A stretch of DNA of 64,000 nt from Devosia ginsengisoli (GTDB taxonomy: Bacteria > Pseudomonadota > Alphaproteobacteria > Rhizobiales > Devosiaceae). The translations under genes and the position numbers were made by a program. The notes below the pieces were generated by a model. It had not been told where the DNA came from, did not search any database, and saw nothing but the letters and a program-made list of their open reading frames with translations. The DNA lies in NCBI RefSeq assembly GCF_024707105.1, contig NZ_JANQAJ010000011.1:975227-1039226 (forward strand), written 5' to 3'. Positions 15,908-23,729 of this stretch are shown here, piece by piece (within the stretch, counting starts at the first letter, position 1; the number at the start of each line of letters is the position of its first letter).

Positions 15908-16480
15908 GTGCGCTTCGTATTCTACCTGCTCATGATGATTGCGGTGGCGCTGGGGGTCGGGTTCGGCCTCAGCTATTATGCCCTCACCGACGGGCGCCTG
16001 TTCGGCGTGGCGCAGGTGGGGCCGTGGGCCGCCTGGCCCGATGTCGGCGCCAACGCGCCCAATCCCTATACGCGCGGCCATCTCGCGCGCACCGCCGCCT
16101 TCGAGCTCGGCCAGTCCGAGGGCCTGCAATTCACTGCCACGTCGGATAGCGACGGCCAGCCGCTCACCCGCAACTGCACCTATCGCATCGACGGCAAGAC
16201 CCCGCTCGCCACCTTCTGGACCCTGGTGGCGCAGGACGAGGCCGGCATCAATATCGCCGCGCCCGATGTCACCCCCGCCATGCGCAGCAGCGCCATTGCC
16301 CGTGCCGAAGATGGCTCCATCATCATCAATGTCGGCACGCAGATCCAGCCCCTCAACTGGCTGGAGCTGACCGGCGAAGGTCCGTTCAAGCTGGTGCTGA
16401 CCCTTTACGACACCGCTGCCTTTTCCGGCTTTTCCAGCGATGCCTCGATGCCATCGATCATCCGTGGGGCATGCGCATGA
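15908..16480 (+). CDS. DUF1214-family membrane-anchored protein
   Basis: 190 residues: one N-terminal membrane segment (FVFYLLMMIAVALGVGFGLSYYAL), then a soluble domain with the DUF1214 pattern NCTYRIDGKTPLATFWTLVAQDEAG and EGPFKLVLTLYDTAAF. The next gene, of DUF1254 type, overlaps by 4-10 bp, so the two are co-translated. In larger relatives DUF1254 and DUF1214 are domains of one protein; here they are split into two membrane-tethered polypeptides. The function is unknown, probably at the cell envelope. Confidence 0.8.
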   Translation: MRFVFYLLMMIAVALGVGFGLSYYALTDGRLFGVAQVGPWAAWPDVGANAPNPYTRGHLARTAAFELGQSEGLQFTATSDSDGQPLTRNCTYRIDGKTPLATFWTLVAQDEAGINIAAPDVTPAMRSSAIARAEDGSIIINVGTQIQPLNWLELTGEGPFKLVLTLYDTAAFSGFSSDASMPSIIRGACA

Positions 16481-17022
16481 TCCGCTTCCTGCTCTGGCTG
16501 CTGGGTGGCGTGGTGCTGGGCGGCATCATCCATATCGTGGTCATCCTCACCCTGCCGGCCCTGGCCGAACAGTCGGTGTGGAGCCGCGTGGCCGATCTCG
16601 ATGCCGATAACCGCATGGTCATCCTGCCCCGCGTCGTGGCCGGCGAGCCCAATTCGCTGGGGCTCGACCCCGCCCTGGCCTACGGCCTCTGCCGCGTCGA
16701 TCTGGACAATGGCCCCGCCTATGTCAGCGGCGTGCTGCCCGAGGCCTTCTGGTCGGTAGCCTTGTTCAACACGTCCGGCATCGTCACCTATTCGACCACC
16801 AATCGCGACGGCATCGGCAAGACGCTCGAACTGGGCATTTTCAACGCGGCCCAGACACGCCTGCTGGCCCAGCAGCAGCTCGACATCGCCGAAGGCCTGC
16901 TCGTGGTCGAATCCACCAGCGACCAGCTCCTCATCCTCGTCCGCCTCGCCCCGCCCCACCAGGCCATGCGCCACCGCTTCGAACAGGAACTGTCCGAAGT
17001 CGAATGCGGCACGCGGGGCTAG
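16477..17022 (+). CDS. DUF1254-like membrane-anchored protein
   Basis: About 181 residues from ATG 16477, which overlaps the previous stop as ATGA; ATG 16471 would add two residues. An N-terminal membrane segment (FLLWLLGGVVLGGIIHIVVILTL) precedes a DUF1254-like domain (WSRVADLDADNRMVILPRV, LDPALAYGLCRVDLDNGPAYVSG, FWSVALFNTSGIVTYS). It is co-translated with the DUF1214 partner, and the two products probably form a complex facing the periplasm. No catalytic signature could be recognised. Confidence 0.78.
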   Translation: MIRFLLWLLGGVVLGGIIHIVVILTLPALAEQSVWSRVADLDADNRMVILPRVVAGEPNSLGLDPALAYGLCRVDLDNGPAYVSGVLPEAFWSVALFNTSGIVTYSTTNRDGIGKTLELGIFNAAQTRLLAQQQLDIAEGLLVVESTSDQLLILVRLAPPHQAMRHRFEQELSEVECGTRG

Positions 17023-17136
17023 AAGCGCCGGCGGCGACAGGCCTCCATCGGCAATATCTTGCCAAATTCCCGCGAACCCTCGGCAACGAATTGCCGATGC
17101 GCCGATAAAACGCGCCCATCTGCAGGTTTTTCCGTT

Positions 17137-17151
17137 TGGCACGCGACTTGC
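17137..17151 (+). promoter_or_regulatory. Sigma-54-type promoter upstream of the M28 peptidase gene
   Basis: TGGCACG-CGAC-TTGC matches the RpoN consensus TGGCAC-N5-TTGC, with the GG and GC pairs exactly 12 bp apart as required for the -24/-12 elements. The predicted start site is near 17163, about 80 nt before the GTG start at 17245. The bacterial enhancer-binding protein site was not identified. Confidence 0.55.
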
Positions 17152-17244
17152 GAAGAGGAGGGCACCGGACCCGAGGAGAGCACGCGGCTCCATTTTTCGA
17201 CCCGCCTGCATGGGCCGGAGTCTGACTATTTGAGGAGCAATATT

Positions 17245-18807
17245 GTGACGAACTTTTCCAGAACGACCAGGAGATTGCTGAATGCGACCCTCGTGACATT
17301 GGGGGTTGCCGCCGCCGGTCCTGCATTCGCGCAGATGGATGACGGCCCCGCCACCGCCGAGCAATTCGGCGTTGGCCTGCCCCGCGATCACGCCACGACG
17401 CTGTTCAGCGACGAGCAATATCCCGAATTCCCCCTGAAGCCGGGCCAGGAGGCCTATGCGGACATCGACGGCCCCCGCATGAAGCAGGATATCGTCAACC
17501 TCTCCGCCATCGCGCTCGACTATCGGGACAGTGTGAACAGCCAGTGGTGGGGGCGGTTCCCCGGCACCGACGCCGACCGCGAGGGCATGAAATACATGAC
17601 GGACGAATATGAGCGTCTGGGCATGACCATCGAAACCATACCCTTCGTCATCCCGCAGGACTGGCGCCCCAATGGCTGGACGGCCAGCTATACCGTCGAT
17701 GGGGGCGAGCCAGTCACGCTGAACACGGTCTTCCCCGCTTCCGGGACGATGGGCACGAATGCGGAAGACCTGACGGCCGAAGCCATCTGGGTGGGTATCG
17801 GCGCCGAGGCCGACTTCCTTGGCCGCGACGTGGCGGGCAAGGCCGTCGTCATCTACTCCACCTTCGTGCCGGGCGGACGAAGCCACTCGGCTTCCGATCG
17901 CGCTGGCCTGTTCGATGCCAATACGCGCGCGAAGGATCTTGGCGCGGCCATGATCATCAATGTGATCGCGGTGCCCGGCAATGGCCAGTTCCAGCCTGAG
18001 GGCGGGATCAAGGAAGTCCCCCAGGTCACCATCAGCCAGGACGAGGGTTTTGCGCTGCGGGATCGGCTCGGCGCCGGTGAAACCGTGGAGTTCACCCTCA
18101 ATCTCGACCTGCCCGAAACCCTCAATGTGGAGACGGCCTATACCATCGCCACATTGCCCGGCTCGAGCGAGGAGGAGATCATGGTCCTGGCCCATACAGA
18201 CGGCTACTTCCAGGCCGCAACGGACAATAATTCCGGCATGGCCAGCGCGCTCGAAATCGCCCGCCATTATGCGGCACTGCCGGTGGAGGAACGCCCCAGG
18301 ACGATGAAGTTCATCTCCTTCCCCGACCATCACCATGGTGATGCCGAAGAAGGGGTGGAAAGCGACTATTTCCAGGAGCAATACGATTGGAGCAAGGTCG
18401 CGCTCAAGCTCACCATGGAGCATCCGTCCGAGACCCTGCTCTACATGTATAACGAGAACCTGACGCCTACCAACAGCATGAGCGCCTCGCGCTGGAATGC
18501 CCTTGGCAGCGTCGAATTCGAGGAGATGGCGCTGCAGAAGCTCGTGGACTTCGGTGTCTCGGTTTACGGCGTCGAGGATGGGCCCAAGAATGGCGGCCTG
18601 GCCCCGTCATTCCACATCATCAACCATGTGATCTATCACACCAGCCTCGACACGCCCGAACTGGTGCCGACCGAGGGCATGGTGCGCTCGACGCGGGCCT
18701 TCGCGGCGATCATCGATGCCGTCAACGAGATGACGCTCGATGAGCTTCGCGGCTCCGGCTTCCCGCCGGAAGACAGTCGAGGCAATGTCCTCGGCCCCAT
18801 CCACTGA
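17245..18807 (+). CDS. Secreted M28-family metallopeptidase with PA domain
   Basis: 520 residues from GTG 17245, placed by GAGGAG seven nt upstream. A signal peptide (VTNFSRTTRRLLNATLVTLGVAAAGPAFAQ) is followed by a long N-terminal region, a protease-associated insert (about residues 170-300) and the M28 zinc-peptidase core. His and Asp zinc ligands are in LAHTDGYFQAATDNNSGM, and the region around SFPDHHHGDAEEG contains further acidic and histidine residues. It probably trims peptides in the periplasm or outside the cell. A sigma-54-like promoter upstream suggests nitrogen-linked control. It is convergent with the next gene, with a shared hairpin between them. Confidence 0.82.
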   Translation: MTNFSRTTRRLLNATLVTLGVAAAGPAFAQMDDGPATAEQFGVGLPRDHATTLFSDEQYPEFPLKPGQEAYADIDGPRMKQDIVNLSAIALDYRDSVNSQWWGRFPGTDADREGMKYMTDEYERLGMTIETIPFVIPQDWRPNGWTASYTVDGGEPVTLNTVFPASGTMGTNAEDLTAEAIWVGIGAEADFLGRDVAGKAVVIYSTFVPGGRSHSASDRAGLFDANTRAKDLGAAMIINVIAVPGNGQFQPEGGIKEVPQVTISQDEGFALRDRLGAGETVEFTLNLDLPETLNVETAYTIATLPGSSEEEIMVLAHTDGYFQAATDNNSGMASALEIARHYAALPVEERPRTMKFISFPDHHHGDAEEGVESDYFQEQYDWSKVALKLTMEHPSETLLYMYNENLTPTNSMSASRWNALGSVEFEEMALQKLVDFGVSVYGVEDGPKNGGLAPSFHIINHVIYHTSLDTPELVPTEGMVRSTRAFAAIIDAVNEMTLDELRGSGFPPEDSRGNVLGPIH

Positions 18808-18813
18808 CCTGGC

Positions 18814-18833
18814 AAGGGGGCGCAAGCCCCCTT
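18814..18833. terminator. Bidirectional terminator-like hairpin between convergent genes
   Basis: AAGGGGGC-GCAA-GCCCCCTT forms a perfect 8-bp stem with a tetraloop in the 27-bp gap between the M28 peptidase stop and the convergent gene's stop. It is pyrimidine-rich downstream (CTCATTTCCCC) rather than followed by a pure T run. Confidence 0.65.
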
Positions 18834-18834
18834 C

Positions 18835-19575
18835 TCATTTCCCCCGCAGATAAGGCCGCATCGCCGCGGCATGCTGCGCGGCGAATTCCAGTCGCCTGAT
18901 CCATTGCAGCGGCTCGTCATCGCCACTGTCTTCTGCGTCGCCGAATTCTTCCACCGTCCGGTAGAACAGCGCATGGGACTCGGCATAGCCCAGCGCCATC
19001 CCCGCCCCACGCACCAGCAGCGGCCAGTCGACATCATTGGCCAGCGTATCAACCCGGCTCTCCCGCACGATCAGGTCGGCCGCCGCCGGCGACAGGCGGC
19101 GAATGGCGAACATCAGGTCCCAGTTCTCCCCGGTCAGCAGGGCGTGGACATGGTTGACCAGCCGCTCGCTCTGCTGCAGCCGCTGCGGCTCGCGCGCCAG
19201 CGCCTCGGGTGAACGCCCCACCACCAGCATGTCGACCTCCGGCTGCTCGGCCAGCACATGGCTCAGGTCTTCCGGATCGCATTCGATCCAGCGCAGCATG
19301 TGGTCGAAATCGGCATAAAGCGCCGGCCGCCCCGCCGCCATGGCCACCGCATCGCGCCGCGCCTTGCCGATAATGGCCTCGCCCGCCGCATGGGTCATGA
19401 TATCAGCGCCCAGTGCCTCCAGTTCCGCCAGCACTTCGGGCCTGGTCGCATCCGACACATTCAGGGCGATATGCGGAAAAATCTGCCGCAAGGAACCGGC
19501 CAGCCGCCGCGTGGCCGGCGCGAGCCGTCCTACCGGATCATGCACCGTGGCGGTCAGCACAATGGCGTCCATCAA
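18835..19575 (-). CDS. Conserved hypothetical protein, possibly GT-A-fold
   Basis: 246 residues, no signal peptide or membrane segment. I do not recognise a named family. The layout, with an N-terminal alpha/beta part (AIVLTATVHDPVGRL, ALNVSDATRPEV), a central DFD acidic motif (ALYADFDHMLRWIE) and a C-terminal ANDVDWPLLVRGAGMALGYAES segment, resembles nucleotide-sugar-binding glycosyltransferase-like proteins, but the activity is a guess. It is probably co-transcribed with nothing else, since its neighbour downstream is convergent and the gene upstream lies 22 bp away on the same strand. Confidence 0.6.
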   Translation of the reverse strand: MMDAIVLTATVHDPVGRLAPATRRLAGSLRQIFPHIALNVSDATRPEVLAELEALGADIMTHAAGEAIIGKARRDAVAMAAGRPALYADFDHMLRWIECDPEDLSHVLAEQPEVDMLVVGRSPEALAREPQRLQQSERLVNHVHALLTGENWDLMFAIRRLSPAAADLIVRESRVDTLANDVDWPLLVRGAGMALGYAESHALFYRTVEEFGDAEDSGDDEPLQWIRRLEFAAQHAAAMRPYLRGK

Positions 19576-19597
19576 ACCCGATCTCCGCCCACGTCAG

Positions 19598-19978
19598 TCA
19601 TTGCTGGTTCTGCGGCAGCCCGTCCGCGATGTCGTAATAGTCGCCCTTGTCGGCCACAAAGATATGCATGGCGAGCTTCACATGCGTCGGCGTGTCGAAG
19701 GCCCCCATATAGATGCCGATCCAGTCCCGCTGCGGCGGATCGAAAAACAGCGACGATCCGCAGATTGCGCAGAAGCCGCGCCGCACCTTCTCCGACGACC
19801 AGAACCAGGTCACATGCTCCTCGCCGGACACGGTGAGTGCACTGCGCTTCACATCGGTGCCGGCTTCATAATGTCCGGTATGCTTGCGGCACTTCGTGCA
19901 ATGGCAGGCCGTCGGCGCCGCCAGATCACCCTCGACGGTGAAGCGCACCGCGCCGCACAGGCAGGACCCCTTATGCAT
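19598..19978 (-). CDS. GFA-family (glutathione-dependent formaldehyde-activating enzyme-like) zinc protein
   Basis: 126 residues with the GFA/CENP-V signature: CLCGAVRF at 6-13, CHCTKCRKHTG at 25-35 and FCAICGSSLFF at about 69-79. These cysteines bind two zinc ions. Family members are small cytosolic glutathione-binding or lyase-like proteins; most, including this one, have no proven substrate. It lies 22 bp upstream of the gene ending at 18835 on the same strand and may be in an operon with it. A palindromic repeat occupies the upstream gap. Confidence 0.85.
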   Translation of the reverse strand: MHKGSCLCGAVRFTVEGDLAAPTACHCTKCRKHTGHYEAGTDVKRSALTVSGEEHVTWFWSSEKVRRGFCAICGSSLFFDPPQRDWIGIYMGAFDTPTHVKLAMHIFVADKGDYYDIADGLPQNQQ

Positions 19979-20040
19979 GTCATCCCCTCTAGCCAGCCGG
20001 AAGTGTTCATTTCGACTTGTTCATTCGTCCGGCGCTTTGG

Positions 20041-20150
20041 CCCACCCCCACCCTTTGATCCCTCCCCACAAGGGGGGAGGGAGACGATGAACACGGGCGT
20101 CAGCGCTGGCGCCTCCCTCCCCTTGATGGGGAGGGATTGAGGGTGGGGTG
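20041..20150. repeat. CTCCC/GGGAG palindromic intergenic repeat
   Basis: Two complementary blocks, CCCACCCCCACCCTTTGATCC...CACAAGGGG and CCTTGATGGGGAGGG...TTGAGGGTGGGG, face each other across about 40 bp. The same family occurs in several other gaps in this window. It sits upstream of the GFA gene and downstream of ddl. Confidence 0.8.
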
Positions 20151-20235
20151 ACGGAAGCCACAGAAGTCCGACGCCCCGCCCTCCGGCCAACCGGGGCACA
20201 ATAGCGCCCGCGCGAGATGGTGCAATCCTGCCCCG

Positions 20236-21294
20236 TCAGCCGCCGCGCGCCAGTCCATGCTCCACCAGCCGGTCGATCACATCAGCATAGCCGACGCCGC
20301 TGGCATTCATCACCTTGGAATACATGCTGATATCGGTGAAACCGGGAATGGTGTTGATCTCGTTGACCAGGAATTTCAGGTCTTCGGTCACGAAGAAATC
20401 CACCCGCGCCATGCCATCGCAGCCCAGCGCCCGGAACGCCCTGGCGGCTGCCGCCTGCATCGCGGCCTCGACCGTTTCGGGCAGGCTGGCCGGCACCAGC
20501 AGGGCCGCCCCGTCGGCATCGATATACTTGGCCTCATAGGTGTAAAAGCCGTGGCTTGCGGCCGGCACGACCTCGCCCATGCGGGAGACGAACAAGCTCC
20601 CGTCCTTGTCCTCCAGCACCGCGCATTCCACTTCGCGGCCGGCAATGAAGGCCTCGGCCAGCAGCTTGCTGTCATGCTTGAAGCCTTCGACGAGAGCAGC
20701 CCGATAGTCGGCCTCCGACGACACCTTGCTGACACCCACCGACGAGCCCTGCCGCGCCGGCTTGATGAAGATCGGCAGGCCCAGCGCATCCCGCAGCGCA
20801 GCGAAGTCCGGGGCAGTATCCGGCACAATGGTGACCGACGCCGCGACGGGCGCCCCGGCCTCCTTCAGCAGCCGTTTGGCAAGGTCCTTGTCGAGCGCAT
20901 TGGCCGAGCCGGCAATGCCGCAGCCCACCAGCGGCACCCGCGCCACCGCCGCCAGTCCCTGCACCGAGCCGTCCTCGCCCCACAGGCCATGCAACACCGG
21001 AAACAGGATATCGATATCGGGCAAGGCGTAAGCCGCGCCATCGGTCGGCAGTGCCAGCACCCGCCCGCGCCCACCCGGCACAAGGCAGAGTTCTGTGCCT
21101 GTAGCCGGTTGGGCCGGCACGCCGTCATCAAAACTGCTGAGCAGCCAATGACCTTCGCGCGTCACGAAAACAGGCACGGCGTCGTAGCGAGCGGGGTCCA
21201 GCGCAGCCAGCACATTGGTGGCAGACAGTACCGAAACATCGTGTTCGGCCGACCGTCCACCGAACAAAACCGCGATACGCACCCGTTCACCCAT
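20236..21294 (-). CDS. ddl: D-alanine--D-alanine ligase
   Basis: 352 residues from ATG 21294, chosen over ATG 21300 because GGAG is then properly spaced. This ATP-grasp enzyme joins two D-alanines for peptidoglycan precursors in the cytosol. Visible marks are the N-terminal VLFGGRSAEHDVSVLSA, the central PALQ-like HGLWGEDGSVQGL, PIFIKPARQGSSVGVSKV, the EVECAVLEDKDG strand and the C-terminal RVDFFVTEDLKFLVNEINTIPGFTDISMYS with metal-binding Glu and Asn. It is outside the mur/fts cluster, so it is probably a stand-alone DdlA-type copy. Confidence 0.92.
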   Translation of the reverse strand: MGERVRIAVLFGGRSAEHDVSVLSATNVLAALDPARYDAVPVFVTREGHWLLSSFDDGVPAQPATGTELCLVPGGRGRVLALPTDGAAYALPDIDILFPVLHGLWGEDGSVQGLAAVARVPLVGCGIAGSANALDKDLAKRLLKEAGAPVAASVTIVPDTAPDFAALRDALGLPIFIKPARQGSSVGVSKVSSEADYRAALVEGFKHDSKLLAEAFIAGREVECAVLEDKDGSLFVSRMGEVVPAASHGFYTYEAKYIDADGAALLVPASLPETVEAAMQAAAARAFRALGCDGMARVDFFVTEDLKFLVNEINTIPGFTDISMYSKVMNASGVGYADVIDRLVEHGLARGG

Positions 21295-21353
21295 GACCAT
21301 CTCCAGACTGTCCGCGCCTGCCGCAAGGCAGATTCGCCATACAGTCTTGTGGC

Positions 21354-22562
21354 CTATCCGAGCGCGCCGGTCACCCCACCGGCCAGTGCCAGCAGCAGCA
21401 CGACCATCCAGGGCGGCGCCTTCCAGGCCACCAAGGCCACGAAGCCGGCCAGTGCCAGCGCGAAATCCAGCGGTGTCAGCACCGCGCTGGTCCAGACCGG
21501 ATCGTAGAGCGCCGCCCCGAGTATCCCCACCACCGCGGCATTAGCGCCGCGCATGCCCGCCTGGGCCAGCGGCAGCGCCCGCAGCCCGTCCCAGAAGGGT
21601 AGCGCGCCCACCAGCAGCAACATGCCCGGCAGGAAGATCGCCACCAGCGCAATACCCGCGCCGAGCACCCCATTCGGCATCGGCCCGCCCATGGCGCCCA
21701 GATAGGCGGCAAAGGTAAAGAGCGGCCCCGGCACGGCCTGCGCCGCCCCATAGCCGGCGAGAAACGCATCCTTGCTCACCCAGCCGCTGGCCACCGTCTC
21801 GGCATCGAGCAGTGGCAGCACCACATGCCCGCCCCCGAACACCAGCGAACCGGCGCGATAGAAGGCGTCGAACAGGTCCAGCCCATGCGCATTGACCGAC
21901 GCCGCGAGTATCGGCAGGCCCACCAGCAGCACGGCAAACAGCCCCAGGCACACCAAGCCAACCGTCCGGCTCACCGGAAACCGCGTCATCGGCGCCGCCA
22001 TCCCCGCCCCGTCCCGGCAGAAGACCAGCCCGGCCAGTCCCCCGAGCAGAATCGCCGCCACCTGTCCCAGCGATCCGGCCAGCAGAATCGTCACGGCAAC
22101 CGCCGCCACGGCAATCGTCGCCCTTTGCCGGTCCGGCGTCAGGCTGCGCGCCATGCCCCACACGGCCTGCGCCACTACGGCCACGGCCACCAGTTTCAAG
22201 CCATGCAGCACGCCCTGCGCCACCGGCCCATCCAGCATGGCCGCGCCCAGCGCGAAGACCACCAGCAAGGCGGCCGATGGCAGGGTGAATGCCGCCCAGG
22301 CTGCCAGCGCCCCTAGCGGCCCGGCCCGATAGAGCCCGAGCGCAAACCCGACCTGGCTCGATGCTGGTCCGGGCAGGAACTGGCACAAAGCCACCAGGTC
22401 GGCATATTCGGCCTCGCCCAGCCAGCGCCGCCGCACCACGATCTCGTCGCGAAAATAACCGAGATGGGCAATCGGCCCACCGAAGGAGGTCAGTCCGAGC
22501 TTGAGGAAAGCGAGAAACACTTCGTCGGCCGTGCCGGTTCTCGCTGCTCTCTCCACGCCCAC
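21354..22562 (-). CDS. chrA: Chromate transporter (ChrA, CHR family)
   Basis: About 400 residues with 10-12 membrane segments in two homologous halves. Each half starts with a CHR motif: FLKLGLTSFGGPIAHLGYF in the first and FYRAGSLVFGGGHVVLPLL in the second. Also present are CQFLPGPASSQVG and AVPGPLFTFAAYLG. It exports chromate from the cytosol, driven by the membrane potential, or may carry related oxyanions. The start is one of several GTG codons (22574, 22562, 22556) just after the stop of the DUF2927 gene. No regulator gene (chrB) is adjacent. Confidence 0.85.
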   Translation of the reverse strand: MGVERAARTGTADEVFLAFLKLGLTSFGGPIAHLGYFRDEIVVRRRWLGEAEYADLVALCQFLPGPASSQVGFALGLYRAGPLGALAAWAAFTLPSAALLVVFALGAAMLDGPVAQGVLHGLKLVAVAVVAQAVWGMARSLTPDRQRATIAVAAVAVTILLAGSLGQVAAILLGGLAGLVFCRDGAGMAAPMTRFPVSRTVGLVCLGLFAVLLVGLPILAASVNAHGLDLFDAFYRAGSLVFGGGHVVLPLLDAETVASGWVSKDAFLAGYGAAQAVPGPLFTFAAYLGAMGGPMPNGVLGAGIALVAIFLPGMLLLVGALPFWDGLRALPLAQAGMRGANAAVVGILGAALYDPVWTSAVLTPLDFALALAGFVALVAWKAPPWMVVLLLALAGGVTGALG

Positions 22563-22578
22563 CCCCCAACTCACCGCC

Positions 22579-23394
22579 CTATTTCGGCAGCACGATCTCG
22601 GTGTCGCCGATATTCTGGAAGCGTGACGGTATGACGACACCGCCTCCGCCACCGGGATGCCCACCCGGCGAGGCGCAGAAATCGCGGCGATTGGCCCGGT
22701 TCACGAACACCGCCATGCGCCGCAAGGCCTCGTCCACCGCCAGCGACTGCTCATGCGGGGTTTCCACCAGCAGGTTGTCGAGCGCGTAGTCATAGCTCGA
22801 ATAGCGATAGTTCAGCGCCCGCACGAACCAGTCGATAAAAGCGTCATTTTCATATTTCCGCGCCGCCACTTCTTCGCCGAGGCGTGGCGGCAGGTCGTGG
22901 CCCAGCCCGCCATAGGCAATGGCGCGTTGCCGGTCGATCTCGATCACCTTGCAGATGGCGATAAAGGTCGTCGGCAGCGTGTCGATATCGGCCGTCACAT
23001 GCCGGCCCACCGTCGCATAGCGCGTGCGCGAGGACTGATACTGGGTGGTCTTGAGCCAGTTGTAATAGCGCTCGATGGTGAAGCGCTCGTCGCGCGGCCG
23101 CACGATGCGGGTGCGCTGCAGTTCCACGGCGCTGTCGAATTGCCAGTCCTTGGCATGAACGGCCACCAGGAAGCGCCAGACGCGGTCATGCATCTCCTCT
23201 TCCTGGTCGGTCTTGTTGAAGCTCGAAACCGGCTCCCGCCTGTTGGCGGCGATAACCTCGCCGGCGGCAGGCATGGCCGTGTCATGGGTCCAGCTTGGCG
23301 CGGCGCGACCGAAATCCCCCACGGGTCGCGCGACGCAGCCGGCCAGCACGGCGGCCAGGGCCAATGCGCCGGCCAGGCGAGAAAACTTATCCAC
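22579..23394 (-). CDS. DUF2927-domain lipoprotein
   Basis: 271 residues from GTG 23394, which overlaps the preceding small gene's stop as GTGGATAA. The N-terminus is a lipoprotein signal (VDKFSRLAGALALAAVLAGC), with the lipobox Cys at about residue 20. The mature DUF2927 part has the conserved KYENDAFIDWFVRALNYRYSSYDYALDNLLVETPHEQS and ends near a Gly-rich loop. Family members are putative outer-membrane or periplasmic lipoproteins of unknown activity. A longer start at ATG 23457 is possible but would bury the lipobox. Confidence 0.78.
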   Translation of the reverse strand: MDKFSRLAGALALAAVLAGCVARPVGDFGRAAPSWTHDTAMPAAGEVIAANRREPVSSFNKTDQEEEMHDRVWRFLVAVHAKDWQFDSAVELQRTRIVRPRDERFTIERYYNWLKTTQYQSSRTRYATVGRHVTADIDTLPTTFIAICKVIEIDRQRAIAYGGLGHDLPPRLGEEVAARKYENDAFIDWFVRALNYRYSSYDYALDNLLVETPHEQSLAVDEALRRMAVFVNRANRRDFCASPGGHPGGGGGVVIPSRFQNIGDTEIVLPK

Positions 23395-23557
23395 GCTTAC
23401 GCTTGGGCCGCGTAGGATCGAGCCTGGTGTTTGGCGGCTGCGATGTCCCGCGCTCATAACGTACCCCGGTGAAAATAAGGATCTGGGCGTTGCCGGGCTT
23501 GTCCGCCCCACCTTTTGTGGCTCTTGGCCGCTGATCGAATTTAACGAGCTTTCCCAA
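23387..23557 (-). CDS. Small conserved basic protein (IFTGVRYERG motif)
   Basis: 56 residues from a TTG at 23557 preceded by GGAGG at 5-nt spacing: MGKLVKFDQRPRATKGG, then QILIFTGVRYERG and a basic tail PTRPKRKRG. I recall short alphaproteobacterial proteins with the same (I/L)FTGVRYER core, but no function. Its stop codon overlaps the GTG start of the DUF2927 lipoprotein by 8 bp, so the two are coupled. A longer version from TTG 23617 is possible. The high basic content suggests nucleic-acid or membrane-surface contact. Confidence 0.6.
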   Translation of the reverse strand: MGKLVKFDQRPRATKGGADKPGNAQILIFTGVRYERGTSQPPNTRLDPTRPKRKRG

Positions 23558-23678
23558 GCCGGCCTCCAGTTCGCTCGCTCCTCCATTCCCATTGGAGGCC
23601 ACGGTTTTGCGCTGCAAATCAGTCGCGTGACGCCCCTCGCACCGACCCGCTCATAGCCGCATTAAGAGATCGTCAAGG

Positions 23679-23694
23679 TTAACAGTCTGCTAAC
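23679..23694. promoter_or_regulatory. Possible CtrA box
   Basis: TTAA-CAGTCTG-CTAAC matches the CtrA consensus TTAA-N7-TTAAC with one mismatch. It lies between the divergent small-protein/DUF2927 operon and the DUF2336 gene. CtrA is the cell-cycle regulator of this class, and single sites of this quality occur by chance. Confidence 0.3.
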
Positions 23695-23729
23695 GAATTC
23701 GCGGCAAGAGTGAATGCGCATCGAATGTG

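Noticed and set aside
16405..18423. 672-codon open frame on the minus strand
   Set aside because: It lies opposite the DUF1254-like gene and the M28 peptidase, both supported by signal peptides, motifs and ribosome binding sites.
20041..20150. CRISPR array
   Set aside because: The repeats in this window are single or paired inverted elements in separate gaps, with no regular direct-repeat and spacer pattern and no cas gene.
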